The translations under genes were made by a program, and so were the position numbers. The notes under the pieces were generated by a model. The model did no database searches, was not told the origin of the DNA, and saw only the letters and a list, made by a program, of their open reading frames with translations. From Porticoccaceae bacterium (GTDB taxonomy: Bacteria; Pseudomonadota; Gammaproteobacteria; Pseudomonadales; Porticoccaceae): a DNA stretch of 64,000 nucleotides. The stretch lies in assembly GCA_029252555.1 (NCBI GenBank), contig JAQXBF010000001.1, forward strand, positions 1-64,000, given 5' to 3'. This document shows, one piece after another, positions 1-8,301 of this stretch. Numbering within the stretch: position 1 is the stretch's first letter; each line of letters opens with the position of its first letter.

Positions 1-611
1 AGTACGCCGCAGCGGATTTTGGGGTGGCGATCGCCACTCTCTTTGCCTGTTCCTCCCAGAGTGACCGACTGCATAATAGACACAGAGTCCTCAACCACAG
101 CAGTTTCTCCGATCACCAATCCGGTAGCATGATCAATCATCAGCCCGGCACCAATTATTGCGGCCGGATGAATATCCACAGCAAATACCAATGAGATTCT
201 ATGTTGAATCAGCAGGGCTAGAGAGCGCTGGTCTCCCTGCCATAGGCTGTGGGACACGCGGTAGGCCTGCAGTGCTAGAAAGCCCTTAAAATATAGAAAT
301 GGCGTGCTAAAAAGATTGCAGGCGGAATCGCGATCAACAGTTGCCTGAATATCTCTGGCAGCAGCCTGAATAATGGCTGGTTCAGCAAACGCCTGATCCA
401 TAAGCTCGCGCAACATAGTTGCGGGCATGGCACTACTGGCCAATTTGCTGGACAGATGATAGCTGAGCGCCTGGCCCATACTGCTGTGATCCAGGATAGT
501 CGCCTGCAGAAAGGGCGCCAGAACGGGCTCTGCTGCCAAGGTCTGCTCAGTCTCGCTATAAATATTCTGCCAGACCTGCTCTGCTATAGCGCTGTGCTGT
601 GGATTTGTCAT
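1..611 (-). CDS. cysE: Serine O-acetyltransferase, C-terminus off the window
   Basis: Transfers an acetyl group from acetyl-CoA to L-serine, the first committed step of cysteine synthesis in the cytoplasm. About 203 N-terminal residues are visible. They match the E. coli CysE plan: an N-terminal helical domain containing TPFLYFKGFLALQAYR, then the left-handed beta-helix (hexapeptide) domain with DIHPAAIIGAGLMIDHATG, GETAVVEDSVSIMQSVTLGG and GDRHPKIR. The His and Asp of the DIHPAA and DHATG segments are the usual serine-site residues. The ATG is at 611. The gene is truncated by the window edge, not broken. comF lies 41 bp upstream on the same strand. In Pseudomonas cysE sits between trmJ and iscR; it is absent from that spot here (see trmJ and iscR). 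Confidence 0.93.
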   Translation of the reverse strand, partial: MTNPQHSAIAEQVWQNIYSETEQTLAAEPVLAPFLQATILDHSSMGQALSYHLSSKLASSAMPATMLRELMDQAFAEPAIIQAAARDIQATVDRDSACNLFSTPFLYFKGFLALQAYRVSHSLWQGDQRSLALLIQHRISLVFAVDIHPAAIIGAGLMIDHATGLVIGETAVVEDSVSIMQSVTLGGTGKESGDRHPKIRCGV

Positions 612-652
612 CTATACTTTTTAACTCTTGGGTTTTGAAGAGCTATTTTGGG

Positions 653-1375
653 TCAGGCCGCGCTAATATGCCAGCCTGTTCTTGCTATACACCAAATATC
701 CACAGCACATACTCCTGCAGCCAGCAGTGATTTTGCCGCCGAACTGGCGGTTGCGCCTGTGGTGACCACATCGTCCACCAGAGCCACAGTGCGCCCTTCG
801 AGAGGCTTGGGGGTGCGTACCTCAAAGGCGTTGTTCATACTCCTCAGGCGCTGGCGCTTGCCCTGTAAATGCTGGGGCCGCCGGTAACCCGTGCGTCGCA
901 GGCAGTGGTTATGGATGCTGCTACCGCCCAATTTACTGCTGAGTATTTGCGCTATGCCCTGGCTCTGGTTAAAGCCGCGGCGCAGCTGTCTGCTCCAGTG
1001 CAGAGGCACCGGAATCATAATATCTGGCCTCTGATCAGGGCCATAGGCAGCGCTGATAGTCTCGGCTAGCAGTTCGCTAAGCTGGCGCAGCTGTGGCGCA
1101 TAGGCATCGACTTTAATTCGTCTGATCATATGGCTGATTGGCTGCTGATACTCAAATGGAGCTATACAGCGTCGAAAGGGCGGGGCTTTTTGCTGACAGT
1201 CTGGGCAGATTACCCCTGACTCTTTACCTGTGGGTGGCACTGCACCGTTAAATGGCAGCGCACATTGCTTACAGTGGCTGCCAAGCCAGGGTAGGTCCGC
1301 AATACAGGGGTTGCATAAACAGTGGTTGGATGGGCTTAGATAATCTTTGCAGGAGACACATTCGCCCGGCAGCAA
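653..1375 (-). CDS. comF: ComF family phosphoribosyltransferase-like protein
   Basis: ComF/GntX-type protein, linked to DNA uptake or use in other bacteria; its biochemical role is unclear. The N-terminus has cysteine pairs typical of the family's zinc-binding region (CVSC, CLCNPC, CKQC, then CPDC). The C-terminal half is a type I phosphoribosyltransferase fold with the PRPP motif VALVDDVVTTGAT near residues 200-212. The start is uncertain. The reading used begins at a TTG, giving 240 residues, but the frame stays open upstream to about 1498 and encodes a plausible stretch (INFGAIPWSSA) just before it. The true start may therefore be a little further upstream at a non-ATG codon. Confidence 0.85.
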   Translation of the reverse strand: MLPGECVSCKDYLSPSNHCLCNPCIADLPWLGSHCKQCALPFNGAVPPTGKESGVICPDCQQKAPPFRRCIAPFEYQQPISHMIRRIKVDAYAPQLRQLSELLAETISAAYGPDQRPDIMIPVPLHWSRQLRRGFNQSQGIAQILSSKLGGSSIHNHCLRRTGYRRPQHLQGKRQRLRSMNNAFEVRTPKPLEGRTVALVDDVVTTGATASSAAKSLLAAGVCAVDIWCIARTGWHISAA

Positions 1376-1502
1376 AGCGCTGGACCAGGGAATAGCTCCA
1401 AAGTTGATCAGCCTGGAAAGTTTGCTCAGGCGGCTGGAGCGGCCTGAGCTCTCAGATCTATTTATAGCAAACCTCCCTGTCTGCCAGTGCTGGGTCTATA
1501 CC

Positions 1503-2021
1503 CTAGCTAACATTATGAGTTGGGTCGCTGTCATCTTCGTCTTCATCGACACTGTTCGCTGCACTGGGCTGACCTTTGCTGAGATCACTGTCATTGAGAC
1601 CGTAGTCTTCACTGAGAATGCCGCCTGGCACCTTGGGCGCATAGTCTCGCGGAGGCTGAATATCTTCAGCACTTATCAGTGGGTTGCCCTCTTCATCGAC
1701 CAGGCTGAGGTCAGAGCCCCCGGCCTTTAGCAGCTGACGGCCCACTTCAGGGCTGGCAAGACGGATTGCGCTGGTGGCCAGATGCTCGTGAATTTGGCGG
1801 TAGCTCTGGGCCATATTGGTGGTCAGCTGGGAAACTGTTAAAAAGTGCTCTGTCACCTCTTGCTGATAGCGCTTGAGTTGCTGTTCGCTGTGCTCGAGAC
1901 GTTTTTCTAGCTCTGCCGCTGAGGAATTGCCAGTGCCAGATTTGCGCGAATAAAGGTGCCCGATACCGGCACCGATCAAAAAGAAAGCCGCTGCAGTAAG
2001 TATCATGGTCAGAGTGATCAA
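1503..2021 (-). CDS. zapG: YhcB/ZapG family inner-membrane protein (DUF1043)
   Basis: 172 residues. An N-terminal membrane anchor (about residues 4-22, ILTAAAFFLIGAGIGHLY) is followed by a coiled coil (about 36-65) and a conserved segment with HFLTVSQLTTNMAQSYRQIH and LATSAIRL, the signature of the DUF1043 family. E. coli YhcB/ZapG links cell envelope growth and division. The C-terminal tail is long, acidic and low in complexity (DEDEDDSD), making the protein longer than the approximately 130-residue E. coli form. It lies divergent to zapE with a 172-bp gap, matching the zapG/zapE neighbourhood of E. coli. The family is clear; the role is inferred from E. coli. Confidence 0.88.
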   Translation of the reverse strand: MITLTMILTAAAFFLIGAGIGHLYSRKSGTGNSSAAELEKRLEHSEQQLKRYQQEVTEHFLTVSQLTTNMAQSYRQIHEHLATSAIRLASPEVGRQLLKAGGSDLSLVDEEGNPLISAEDIQPPRDYAPKVPGGILSEDYGLNDSDLSKGQPSAANSVDEDEDDSDPTHNVS

Positions 2022-2193
2022 TGTAATGTCCCCATCTAAGTTTTAGCCATGCCCAAAAGTGCCCTGGGCCTGGTACTGTTCAAAGCCCAACTATTGTAAC
2101 GCAAAATATAACAGTTGTTGCTGCAGAGTTTGGGTTGTCACCGACTTATTTGCTGGTTACAGTTCCCTGTGCCTAATATGTAGTAATCTGTTT

Positions 2194-3303
2194 ATGTCTA
2201 CCCCAAAACTTAGCTATCAAAATGACCTTAGCCGCGATGGCTTTGTTGCCGATGCCTCGCAGGCTCACGCGGTAGAGCATCTGGAGGCGCTTTACCAGCG
2301 TTTGGTGGCTCGGCAGGCCAAACCGGCGGCAGGTATTTTGGGTGGGCTGCTAAAGCGATTTGCTCATTCGGCCCCTGAACCTGAGAAGGGGCTGTATTTT
2401 TGGGGTGGGGTGGGTCGCGGCAAGACCTATTTGATGGATAACTTTTTCGAGACACTGCCGTTTGAGCGCAAAATGCGCGTGCATTTCCATCGCTTTATGC
2501 GCCGGGTTCATCAGGACTTAAAACGCCACAAAGGTCAGACCAATCCTCTAGTGCTAGTGGCGGATACCATTGCCGATGAAACCTGCATTATTTGTTTTGA
2601 TGAGTTTTTTGTCAGTGATATCACTGATGCCATGATTCTGGGCCTGCTGCTGGAAGAACTATTTGCCCGCGGCGTCTGCCTGGTGGCCACCTCCAATATT
2701 GTGCCTGACCAGCTGTACCTGAATGGATTGCAGCGGCAGAGATTTTTGCCCGCCATTGCCCTGCTCAACAAGCACTGTAAGGTGGTCAATGTAGATGGCG
2801 GCATTGACCATCGGCTGCGTGCTCTGGAAAAAGCCGAGCTCTACCATTCACCGCTGGACGCAGATGCCGATCGCGCTATTCAGGCCACCTTTGAAAGTTT
2901 GGTGCCTGTGGAGGGAGAAACTAAGCGCGGCGTCGACCTGGATGTGGAGGGCAGGCCCATTCCTGTCCTGGTGCTGGCAGAGGATATTGTGTGGTTTGAC
3001 TTCTCTGCTATCTGCGAGGGCCCGCGCAGTCAAAATGACTATATTGAAATTGCTAGAGAGTTTCACGCGGTGATGATTAGCAATGTGCCGGCGCTGGGCC
3101 TGGCAAATGACGATGCGGCGCGGCGCTTTATCAACCTGGTTGATGAGTTCTACGACCGCAGTGTTAAACTGGCGCTATCGGCCTCTGAACCCCTGGCATC
3201 GCTGTACTCAGGCGGTCGTTTGGAGTTCGAATTTGCCCGTACTGAGAGCCGTCTTTTGGAGATGCAGAGCCGAGAATACCTGGCTCGCCCCCACCGCCCT
3301 TAA
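2194..3303 (+). CDS. zapE: Cell division protein ZapE, AFG1-family ATPase
   Basis: 369-residue AFG1-type AAA ATPase. In E. coli ZapE associates with the Z-ring and is needed for division under low oxygen or high temperature. Walker A is GGVGRGKT at residues 71-78 and Walker B is CIICFDEF at 131-138. Typical family segments follow: SDITDAMIL, LVATSNIVPDQLY and the C-terminal RFINLVDEFYDR. I chose the ATG at 2194, giving MSTPKLSYQND. The frame is open upstream to 2059, but that stretch is Cys/Trp-rich and does not look like protein from this family. It lies directly upstream of rplM-rpsI, as in E. coli. Confidence 0.93.
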   Translation: MSTPKLSYQNDLSRDGFVADASQAHAVEHLEALYQRLVARQAKPAAGILGGLLKRFAHSAPEPEKGLYFWGGVGRGKTYLMDNFFETLPFERKMRVHFHRFMRRVHQDLKRHKGQTNPLVLVADTIADETCIICFDEFFVSDITDAMILGLLLEELFARGVCLVATSNIVPDQLYLNGLQRQRFLPAIALLNKHCKVVNVDGGIDHRLRALEKAELYHSPLDADADRAIQATFESLVPVEGETKRGVDLDVEGRPIPVLVLAEDIVWFDFSAICEGPRSQNDYIEIAREFHAVMISNVPALGLANDDAARRFINLVDEFYDRSVKLALSASEPLASLYSGGRLEFEFARTESRLLEMQSREYLARPHRP

Positions 3304-3356
3304 TCAACCCCACAAAAAAGTTAGTTTTTGCTTCAAGAAGCCCTTGTAATAGGCCA

Positions 3357-3400
3357 CGGGGGTCATTACAATTCGCCCCCTTTTTTGGGATCCCCCAAAA
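3357..3400 (+). promoter_or_regulatory. Possible rplM leader with two competing hairpins
   Basis: Between zapE and rplM, GGGGG (3358-3362) can pair with CCCCC (3376-3380), followed at once by six T (3381-3386), which looks like an intrinsic terminator. The T run and the following bases (TTTTTTGGGATCCCCCAAAA, 3381-3400) form a second, nearly symmetric hairpin that would compete with the first. It sits 16 bases before the rplM start. E. coli rplM-rpsI is feedback-regulated by L13 through its leader. Whether this element is the zapE terminator or an attenuator cannot be decided from sequence alone. Confidence 0.45.
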
Positions 3401-3415
3401 GCCAGGTAGGATAAG

Positions 3416-3844
3416 ATGAAAACATATAGCGCAAAAGCAGAAACAGTAGAACGCGATTGGTATATAGTCGACGCAGAGGGCAAGACCCTTGGTCGCCTGG
3501 CCGCTGAGATCGCAACCAGGTTACGTGGCAAGCACAAGCCAGAATTTACTCCTCATGTTGATACAGGCGATTATATCGTTGTGGTCAACGCTGAGAAGGT
3601 TGCAGTTACCGGCAACAAGGCGAAAGGCAAAATTTATTACTCCCACACCGGCTACCCCGGTGGCATTAAAGACATTTCTTTTGAGAAGTTGATTGATAAA
3701 GCGCCTGAGCGTGTTATTCAGTCAGCGGTTAAAGGTATGTTACCGCGCGGTCCTCTGGGCCGAGAAATGTTTAGAAAGCTGAAGGTCTATGCCGGTGTGA
3801 GTCATCCCCACGCTGCGCAACAGCCTCAGACATTAGAAATCTAA
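3416..3844 (+). CDS. rplM: 50S ribosomal protein L13
   Basis: 142 residues, the standard length. L13 is a primary binding protein of the large subunit. Family segments include [46 protein letters not shown] and the C-terminal [17 protein letters not shown]. The ATG at 3416 has a TAGGAT Shine-Dalgarno-like stretch just upstream. rpsI follows after 12 bp, forming the universally paired rplM-rpsI operon. Confidence 0.98.
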   Translation: MKTYSAKAETVERDWYIVDAEGKTLGRLAAEIATRLRGKHKPEFTPHVDTGDYIVVVNAEKVAVTGNKAKGKIYYSHTGYPGGIKDISFEKLIDKAPERVIQSAVKGMLPRGPLGREMFRKLKVYAGVSHPHAAQQPQTLEI

Positions 3845-3856
3845 CGGAAAGCGACC

Positions 3857-4249
3857 ATGGCAGATACTCAATATTATGGCACTGGACGTCGCAAGACATC
3901 AGCAGCCCGCGTTTTCATGAAATCTGGAAACGGCAACATCACAATCAACGATCGCGCTATAGATGTGTACTTCGGACGTGAAGTGGCACGCATGATTGTT
4001 CGTCAACCCTTCGAAGTGGTAGATATGGTTGAGAAGTTTGACCTCAATATCTCAGTCGCCGGTGGCGGCAACTTTGGCCAGGCTGGTGCAATCCGTCACG
4101 GCATAGCTCGCGCATTGGTTGAGTACGATGAAAACCTGCGTCCTTCACTGCGCAAAGCGGGATTCCTTACCCGTGATGCACGTCAGGTTGAGCGTAAGAA
4201 AGTGGGTCTGCACAAAGCGCGTAAGCGTCCGCAGTTCTCCAAGCGTTAA
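3857..4249 (+). CDS. rpsI: 30S ribosomal protein S9
   Basis: 130 residues, the standard length. It starts with [15 protein letters not shown] and ends with the basic C-terminal tail [14 protein letters not shown], which reaches the decoding site and contacts P-site tRNA. The central [18 protein letters not shown] is also typical. It is co-transcribed with rplM (12-bp gap) and followed by a strong intrinsic terminator, so the ribosomal pair ends before petA. Confidence 0.98.
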   Translation: MADTQYYGTGRRKTSAARVFMKSGNGNITINDRAIDVYFGREVARMIVRQPFEVVDMVEKFDLNISVAGGGNFGQAGAIRHGIARALVEYDENLRPSLRKAGFLTRDARQVERKKVGLHKARKRPQFSKR

Positions 4250-4267
4250 TCGACGCTGCTATCCAAG

Positions 4268-4296
4268 AGCCCGACCCACTGGTCGGGCTTTTTTTT
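4268..4296 (+). terminator. Intrinsic terminator after rpsI
   Basis: Perfect 9-bp stem AGCCCGACC/GGTCGGGCT with a CACT loop, followed by a run of eight T. It lies 19 bases after the rpsI stop and ends the rplM-rpsI transcript. Confidence 0.93.
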
Positions 4297-4341
4297 GTCC
4301 TTGAAAATCAATAGCTTAAGCTGTTTGCGCTCAACTAAATA

Positions 4342-4370
4342 TTGCGTAAAAAAGTGCTTTTTGTTACTAT
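4342..4370 (+). promoter_or_regulatory. Sigma-70-type promoter for petA-cytochrome b/c1
   Basis: TTGCGT (4342-4347) and TACTAT (4365-4370) are separated by exactly 17 bases, placing the transcription start near 4377, about 65 bases before the petA ATG. It is the best -35/-10 pair in the spacer after the rpsI terminator. This is predicted by eye only. Confidence 0.55.
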
Positions 4371-4388
4371 AGCTAGCCTTTTTTATTT

Positions 4389-4406
4389 ACACACGATCCC
4401 GTGTGT
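4389..4406 (+). promoter_or_regulatory. Leader hairpin upstream of petA
   Basis: Perfect 7-bp inverted repeat ACACACG-ATCC-CGTGTGT, just downstream of the predicted start of transcription. It is followed by TTTTG, which is too short a tail to call a terminator. It could be an mRNA 5' stabilising hairpin or a protein-binding site. Its function is unknown. Confidence 0.4.
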
Positions 4407-4442
4407 TTTGAATCCAAATTTTAAGTTTAGAGGGAGAGCGTC

Positions 4443-5048
4443 ATGAGCAATGACGGTGTCAACCAAAGCCGCCGCAAATTCCTATTGGGTGCTACTTCGG
4501 TAGTCGGTGGTGCTGGTGTAGTTGGTGCAGCAATACCTTTTGTATCGTCCTGGCAACCCAGCGCCAAAGCCAAGGCTGCTGGAGCTCCGGTTAAAGTCAA
4601 TATTTCCAAATTAGAAGTCGGCGGCCGCCTGGTTGTTGAATGGCGTGGTAAGCCTGTCTATATCGTGCGTCGCAATGCAGAATCTCTGGCTGCAATCAAC
4701 GCAATTGATGCGAGTATCCTGAGAGACGCAGGCTCTGAAGCTGCTTCTCAACCAGAATATGTGGCCGGTTCTGCCCGTACTCTAGCGGGAAAAGAGGAAT
4801 TTCTTATTCTTGTTGGTCTTTGCACTCATTTGGGTTGTGCACCTATTTACCGACCTGATGTTGGTGCAGTGGATCTGGGTGGTGACTCTTGGCTGGGTGG
4901 GTTCTTTTGTCCCTGTCATGGTTCCAAGTTCGATCTCTCTGGTCGTGTTTTTGCTGGTGTTCCTGCGCCGACCAACCTCGAAGTGCCGCCTCATTCCTAT
5001 GAGTCGGATGATGTTGTGATTATTGGTATAGATTCGGAGGTTGCGTAA
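4443..5048 (+). CDS. petA: Ubiquinol-cytochrome c reductase, Rieske iron-sulfur subunit
   Basis: 201-residue Rieske protein of the cytochrome bc1 complex. It carries electrons from ubiquinol at the Qo site to cytochrome c1 on the periplasmic face. A twin-arginine signal (RRKFLLGAT, residues 10-18) leads into a single membrane anchor (about 16-36). The 2Fe-2S ligands lie in CTHLGC (127-132) and CPCHGS (156-161); the GCAPIYR flank is typical. A GAGGGAGAG Shine-Dalgarno region precedes the ATG. The stop overlaps the next gene's ATG by one base (TAATG), so translation is probably coupled to cytochrome b/c1. Confidence 0.97.
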   Translation: MSNDGVNQSRRKFLLGATSVVGGAGVVGAAIPFVSSWQPSAKAKAAGAPVKVNISKLEVGGRLVVEWRGKPVYIVRRNAESLAAINAIDASILRDAGSEAASQPEYVAGSARTLAGKEEFLILVGLCTHLGCAPIYRPDVGAVDLGGDSWLGGFFCPCHGSKFDLSGRVFAGVPAPTNLEVPPHSYESDDVVIIGIDSEVA

Positions 5049-7084
5049 TGAGCAATGAAACAGGCTTTGCAGCATGGCTAGACTCGCGTATGCCGACACT
5101 CAAGCGCGAGTGGAACCGACATATGGCCGAGTATTATGCCCCTAAAAACTTCAATTTCTGGTACTACTTCGGCGTGTTGTCCATGGTGGTTCTGGTTATT
5201 CAGCTGGTGACTGGCATCTGGTTGCTCATGAGCTACCAGGGTTCTGCAGAGCAGGCCTTCGCTTCAGTTGAGTACATTATGCGAGATGTTGATCTCGGCT
5301 GGATTATTCGCTACGCCCACAGTACGGGTGCGTCTGCGTTCTTTATCGTCGTCTATCTGCATATGTTCCGTGGCTTGATGTATGGCTCCTACAAGGCGCC
5401 CCGTGAGCTGGTTTGGATATTTGGTATGACTATTTATCTCGCTCTTATGGCAGAAGCTTTCTTAGGGTATGTGCTGCCTTGGGGCCAGATGTCCTACTGG
5501 GGTGCCCAGGTGATTATCTCCCTGTTCGGTGCTATTCCGGTGGTCGGCGAAGATATTGTTCAGTGGATTCGTGGTGACTACCTGCTTTCGGGTATTACCC
5601 TAAATCGCTTCATGTCTCTGCATGTTGTGGCTCTGCCGATTATTCTAATCGCGCTGATCGTTATGCATATTATTGCCCTGCATGACGTGGGTTCCAACAA
5701 CCCGGATGGCGTAAGTATCAAAAATCACAAGGATAAGAATGGCAACCCAATCGACGGCCTGCCGTTCTATCCATACTTTGTTATTCATGATCTGGTGCCT
5801 ATCGTTGTATTCCTGTTTGCCTTCTGCTCGGTGCTGTTCTTTATGCCTGAAATGGGTGGTTTCTTCCTTGAGTATGCCAATTTTGAAATTGCCAACTCCT
5901 TGAAAACACCAGAGCATATTGCGCCAGTTTGGTACTTCACGCCTTACTACTCCATGTTGCGTGCGGTTCCCGATAAGCTAGGTGGCTTTATTACTATGGG
6001 AGCGGCTATCGCGATTCTGTTTGTTCTGCCATGGCTGGACAGAAGCCCTGTGCGCTCTATGCGCTACAAAGGCAACATTAGCCGCGCTGCGCTGCTGATG
6101 TTAGCGGCGGTGTTTATTATCCTCGGTTATCTGGGTGTTAAGGCGCCGACTGCAGGTCGCACTCTATTGGCACAGATTTGTACTGTTCTTTACTTCTCTT
6201 ACTTTATTGGTATTTATTTCTGGACCAAGTACGAGACCACTAGGCCTGAGCCCGATCGTATTACTATGGATGGCGGCATTGGCTTCTTCAAAACCATGGG
6301 TGCGGTTGGTATTGTGGCGCTGCTGGTGGTCATACCGATCAAGGCGGTAGGTGCAGAGAGCAACTTTGCTTGTGGCACCATCGACTGCGAACCTTTTGAA
6401 GCTCAGCTGAGCAATGATGAGTCACTTCAAAATGGAGCCAAGTTAGCGGTAAACTTTTGCATGGGGTGCCATTCATTTAAGTACTCGCGTTGGGAGCGGG
6501 TTGCCAATGATATCGGCATCCCCAATCAAATGATGCTCGACAATATGGTCTTTACCGGTCAGAAAATCGGTGAGTTGATGAATATTGCCATGCCTGCTGA
6601 GGGTGCTAAAGAGTGGTTTGGTGCTACGCCTCCGGATCTGACTCTGGTGGCAAGAGCGCGCAAGCCAGAGTGGGTATACACCTACCTGCTTAACTTCTAT
6701 GCCGATCCAAGCCGCCCGCTGGGAGTTAACAACAAGGTCTATAAAGATGTGGGCATGCCCCATGCTCTATTGGACCTTCAGGGTTTACCCGAATGTGCTC
6801 CGGGGCCGGTACTGGCTGCCAATGGCGGCATCAAACGTGACCTGATGACCGGTGAAGATATTCTCGATAACCCCTGTGGGCGCTATAACATCGCCAAAGC
6901 AGGCAGCATGACCGAGGAAGAGTTTCAAACAGCGGTCTATGACCTGGTTAACTTCCTGACCTATATTGCGGAACCAATGGCGGAGCAGCGCAAGCATATT
7001 GGCAAGCTAGTTCTGTTATTTTTGCTACTATTACTGGTACCCACCGTTCTTCTGAATCGCGAGTACTGGAAAGGCATTCACTAG
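5048..7084 (+). CDS. Cytochrome b / cytochrome c1 fusion protein of the bc1 complex
   Basis: 678 residues carrying both petB and petC products in one frame. Residues 1 to about 400 are cytochrome b, with helices from about 38. Likely haem b ligands are H90 and H104 (YAHSTGA, YLHMFRG) and H191 and H207, and the Qo motif is PVWY (293-296). Normal cytochrome b ends near 400-406. Here it runs without a stop into a second hydrophobic segment (about 410-436, ending AVGA) that resembles a cytochrome c1 signal peptide. Cytochrome c1 follows: haem motif CMGCH (471-475), likely Met ligand in VGMPHALLDLQG, and a C-terminal anchor (about 652-670). Separate petB and petC genes are usual in Pseudomonas. 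A comparable fusion (fbcH) in Bradyrhizobium is cleaved after synthesis. The internal ATG at 6266 has no visible ribosome site. Confidence 0.93.
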   Translation: MSNETGFAAWLDSRMPTLKREWNRHMAEYYAPKNFNFWYYFGVLSMVVLVIQLVTGIWLLMSYQGSAEQAFASVEYIMRDVDLGWIIRYAHSTGASAFFIVVYLHMFRGLMYGSYKAPRELVWIFGMTIYLALMAEAFLGYVLPWGQMSYWGAQVIISLFGAIPVVGEDIVQWIRGDYLLSGITLNRFMSLHVVALPIILIALIVMHIIALHDVGSNNPDGVSIKNHKDKNGNPIDGLPFYPYFVIHDLVPIVVFLFAFCSVLFFMPEMGGFFLEYANFEIANSLKTPEHIAPVWYFTPYYSMLRAVPDKLGGFITMGAAIAILFVLPWLDRSPVRSMRYKGNISRAALLMLAAVFIILGYLGVKAPTAGRTLLAQICTVLYFSYFIGIYFWTKYETTRPEPDRITMDGGIGFFKTMGAVGIVALLVVIPIKAVGAESNFACGTIDCEPFEAQLSNDESLQNGAKLAVNFCMGCHSFKYSRWERVANDIGIPNQMMLDNMVFTGQKIGELMNIAMPAEGAKEWFGATPPDLTLVARARKPEWVYTYLLNFYADPSRPLGVNNKVYKDVGMPHALLDLQGLPECAPGPVLAANGGIKRDLMTGEDILDNPCGRYNIAKAGSMTEEEFQTAVYDLVNFLTYIAEPMAEQRKHIGKLVLLFLLLLLVPTVLLNREYWKGIH

Positions 7085-7139
7085 GTCCTCGTTAACTTAT
7101 TGGGCTACTACTTATTGGGGTATTCTCCATTTGAGTATC

Positions 7140-7163
7140 AAGGGGCAGAATAATCTGTCCCTT
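7140..7163 (+). promoter_or_regulatory. Hairpin between cytochrome b/c1 and sspA
   Basis: 10-bp stem AAGGGGCAGA/TCTGTCCCTT (one G-T pair) with an ATAA loop. No T run follows, so it is not a convincing terminator. It may be an mRNA-end or processing hairpin, or part of the sspA control region. Confidence 0.4.
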
Positions 7164-7188
7164 TAACTATAAAAATTGAGAGGTTGTT

Positions 7189-7809
7189 GTGCGAAGATCA
7201 TCGATGACGTTATTTTCAGATCCTACTTGCCAGTACAGTCACCGAGTGCGCATTGTGCTTGCTGAAAAGGGCGTTACCGTTGATATTGAAGATATCGAGT
7301 CCAATGCGGTTACCGAAGAAATTCTCGAGGCCAACCCTTATGGCACATTGCCAACCTTGGTAGACCGAGATCTCGCGCTCTACGAATCTAAAGTTGTGAT
7401 GGAATATCTCGACGAACGTTTCCCCCATCCGCCACTGCTACCAGTATATCCCGTAGCCAGAGCCCAGAGCCGTCTTTGGATTTACCGCATCGAGCGCGAC
7501 TGGTGCACATTGATCGATATCATTATCGCCAGCCCGGATACCAAGAAAGCCGAAGCAGCGCGCAAAGAATTTCATGAGTCACTGGTAACAATTTCCAGTA
7601 TCTTCACTGAGATGCCTTACTTTATGAGTGAAGAGTTCACTCTGGTCGATTGCTGTTTGGCCCCTATGTTGTGGCGCTTGCCGCAGCTGGGTATCAAACT
7701 GCCTAATAACCGTCAGGTTAAACCTTTATTGGAGTATATGGATCGTCTGTTTGAGCGCCCTTCCTTCCAAGAGAGCCTCACTGATCTTGAGCGCGAAATT
7801 CGCGCCTAG
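7189..7809 (+). CDS. sspA: Stringent starvation protein A
   Basis: 206 residues with a glutathione-S-transferase fold: thioredoxin-like domain ([23 protein letters not shown], here split by position 6-28) then a helical domain from about residue 88. In E. coli SspA binds RNA polymerase and reprograms transcription in stationary phase and acid stress; it is not an active GST. The start is a GTG at 7189 with a GAGAGG ribosome site, giving MRRSSMTLF, which matches the conserved SspA N-terminus. sspB follows within 10 bp, and the upstream petA-b/c1 linkage is the usual one in gamma- and betaproteobacteria. Confidence 0.95.
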   Translation: MRRSSMTLFSDPTCQYSHRVRIVLAEKGVTVDIEDIESNAVTEEILEANPYGTLPTLVDRDLALYESKVVMEYLDERFPHPPLLPVYPVARAQSRLWIYRIERDWCTLIDIIIASPDTKKAEAARKEFHESLVTISSIFTEMPYFMSEEFTLVDCCLAPMLWRLPQLGIKLPNNRQVKPLLEYMDRLFERPSFQESLTDLEREIRA

Positions 7810-7818
7810 TTGACAGAG

Positions 7819-8265
7819 ATGAAGATGCTGTCCAATCGCCCCTACCTGCTAAGAGCCTTCTTTGACTGGATAGTGGACAACGATTGTACGCCCTACATTG
7901 TGGTAGATGCCCATTATCCTGGGGTAGAAGTGCCTCAGAGTTTTGTTACTGACGGTCAAATTGTTCTCAATATAGCGCCTCGCGCAGTCAGCAATTTTGA
8001 AATGAACAATGACTATGTTCAGCTATCGACGCGCTTCAGTGGAATGCCGATTGATATTTACCTTCCCGTCGGTGCTGTGATGGGAGTCTATGCTCAAGAA
8101 AATGGCCAGGGTATGGTTTTTGAGTCAGAGAACCCCGACGACAATCCTCCTCCAAAACCACCAAGCGGCCCCAAGCCAGTATTAAGTGCGGCCGAAAAAA
8201 CCGCGACGCCCATAAAAGAAAAGTCTAAACGGAAGGTTAAACCCTCATTGCGAGTCGTTAAGTAA
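7819..8265 (+). CDS. sspB: ClpXP protease specificity-enhancing factor SspB
   Basis: 148 residues. SspB binds ssrA-tagged proteins and delivers them to ClpXP. The N-terminal peptide-binding domain has RPYLLRAFFDWIVDN, GQIVLNIAPRAVSNFE and VGAVMGVYAQENGQGM. A flexible Pro/Lys-rich linker follows, ending in LRVVK, the ClpX-docking tail conserved in E. coli. I chose the ATG at 7819; a TTG directly after the sspA stop (7810) would add three residues and cannot be excluded. It is co-transcribed with sspA. Confidence 0.94.
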   Translation: MKMLSNRPYLLRAFFDWIVDNDCTPYIVVDAHYPGVEVPQSFVTDGQIVLNIAPRAVSNFEMNNDYVQLSTRFSGMPIDIYLPVGAVMGVYAQENGQGMVFESENPDDNPPPKPPSGPKPVLSAAEKTATPIKEKSKRKVKPSLRVVK

Positions 8266-8301
8266 GCCTTTTTCCTACCAGTTAAAACGACGGAGTTTCG
8301 A

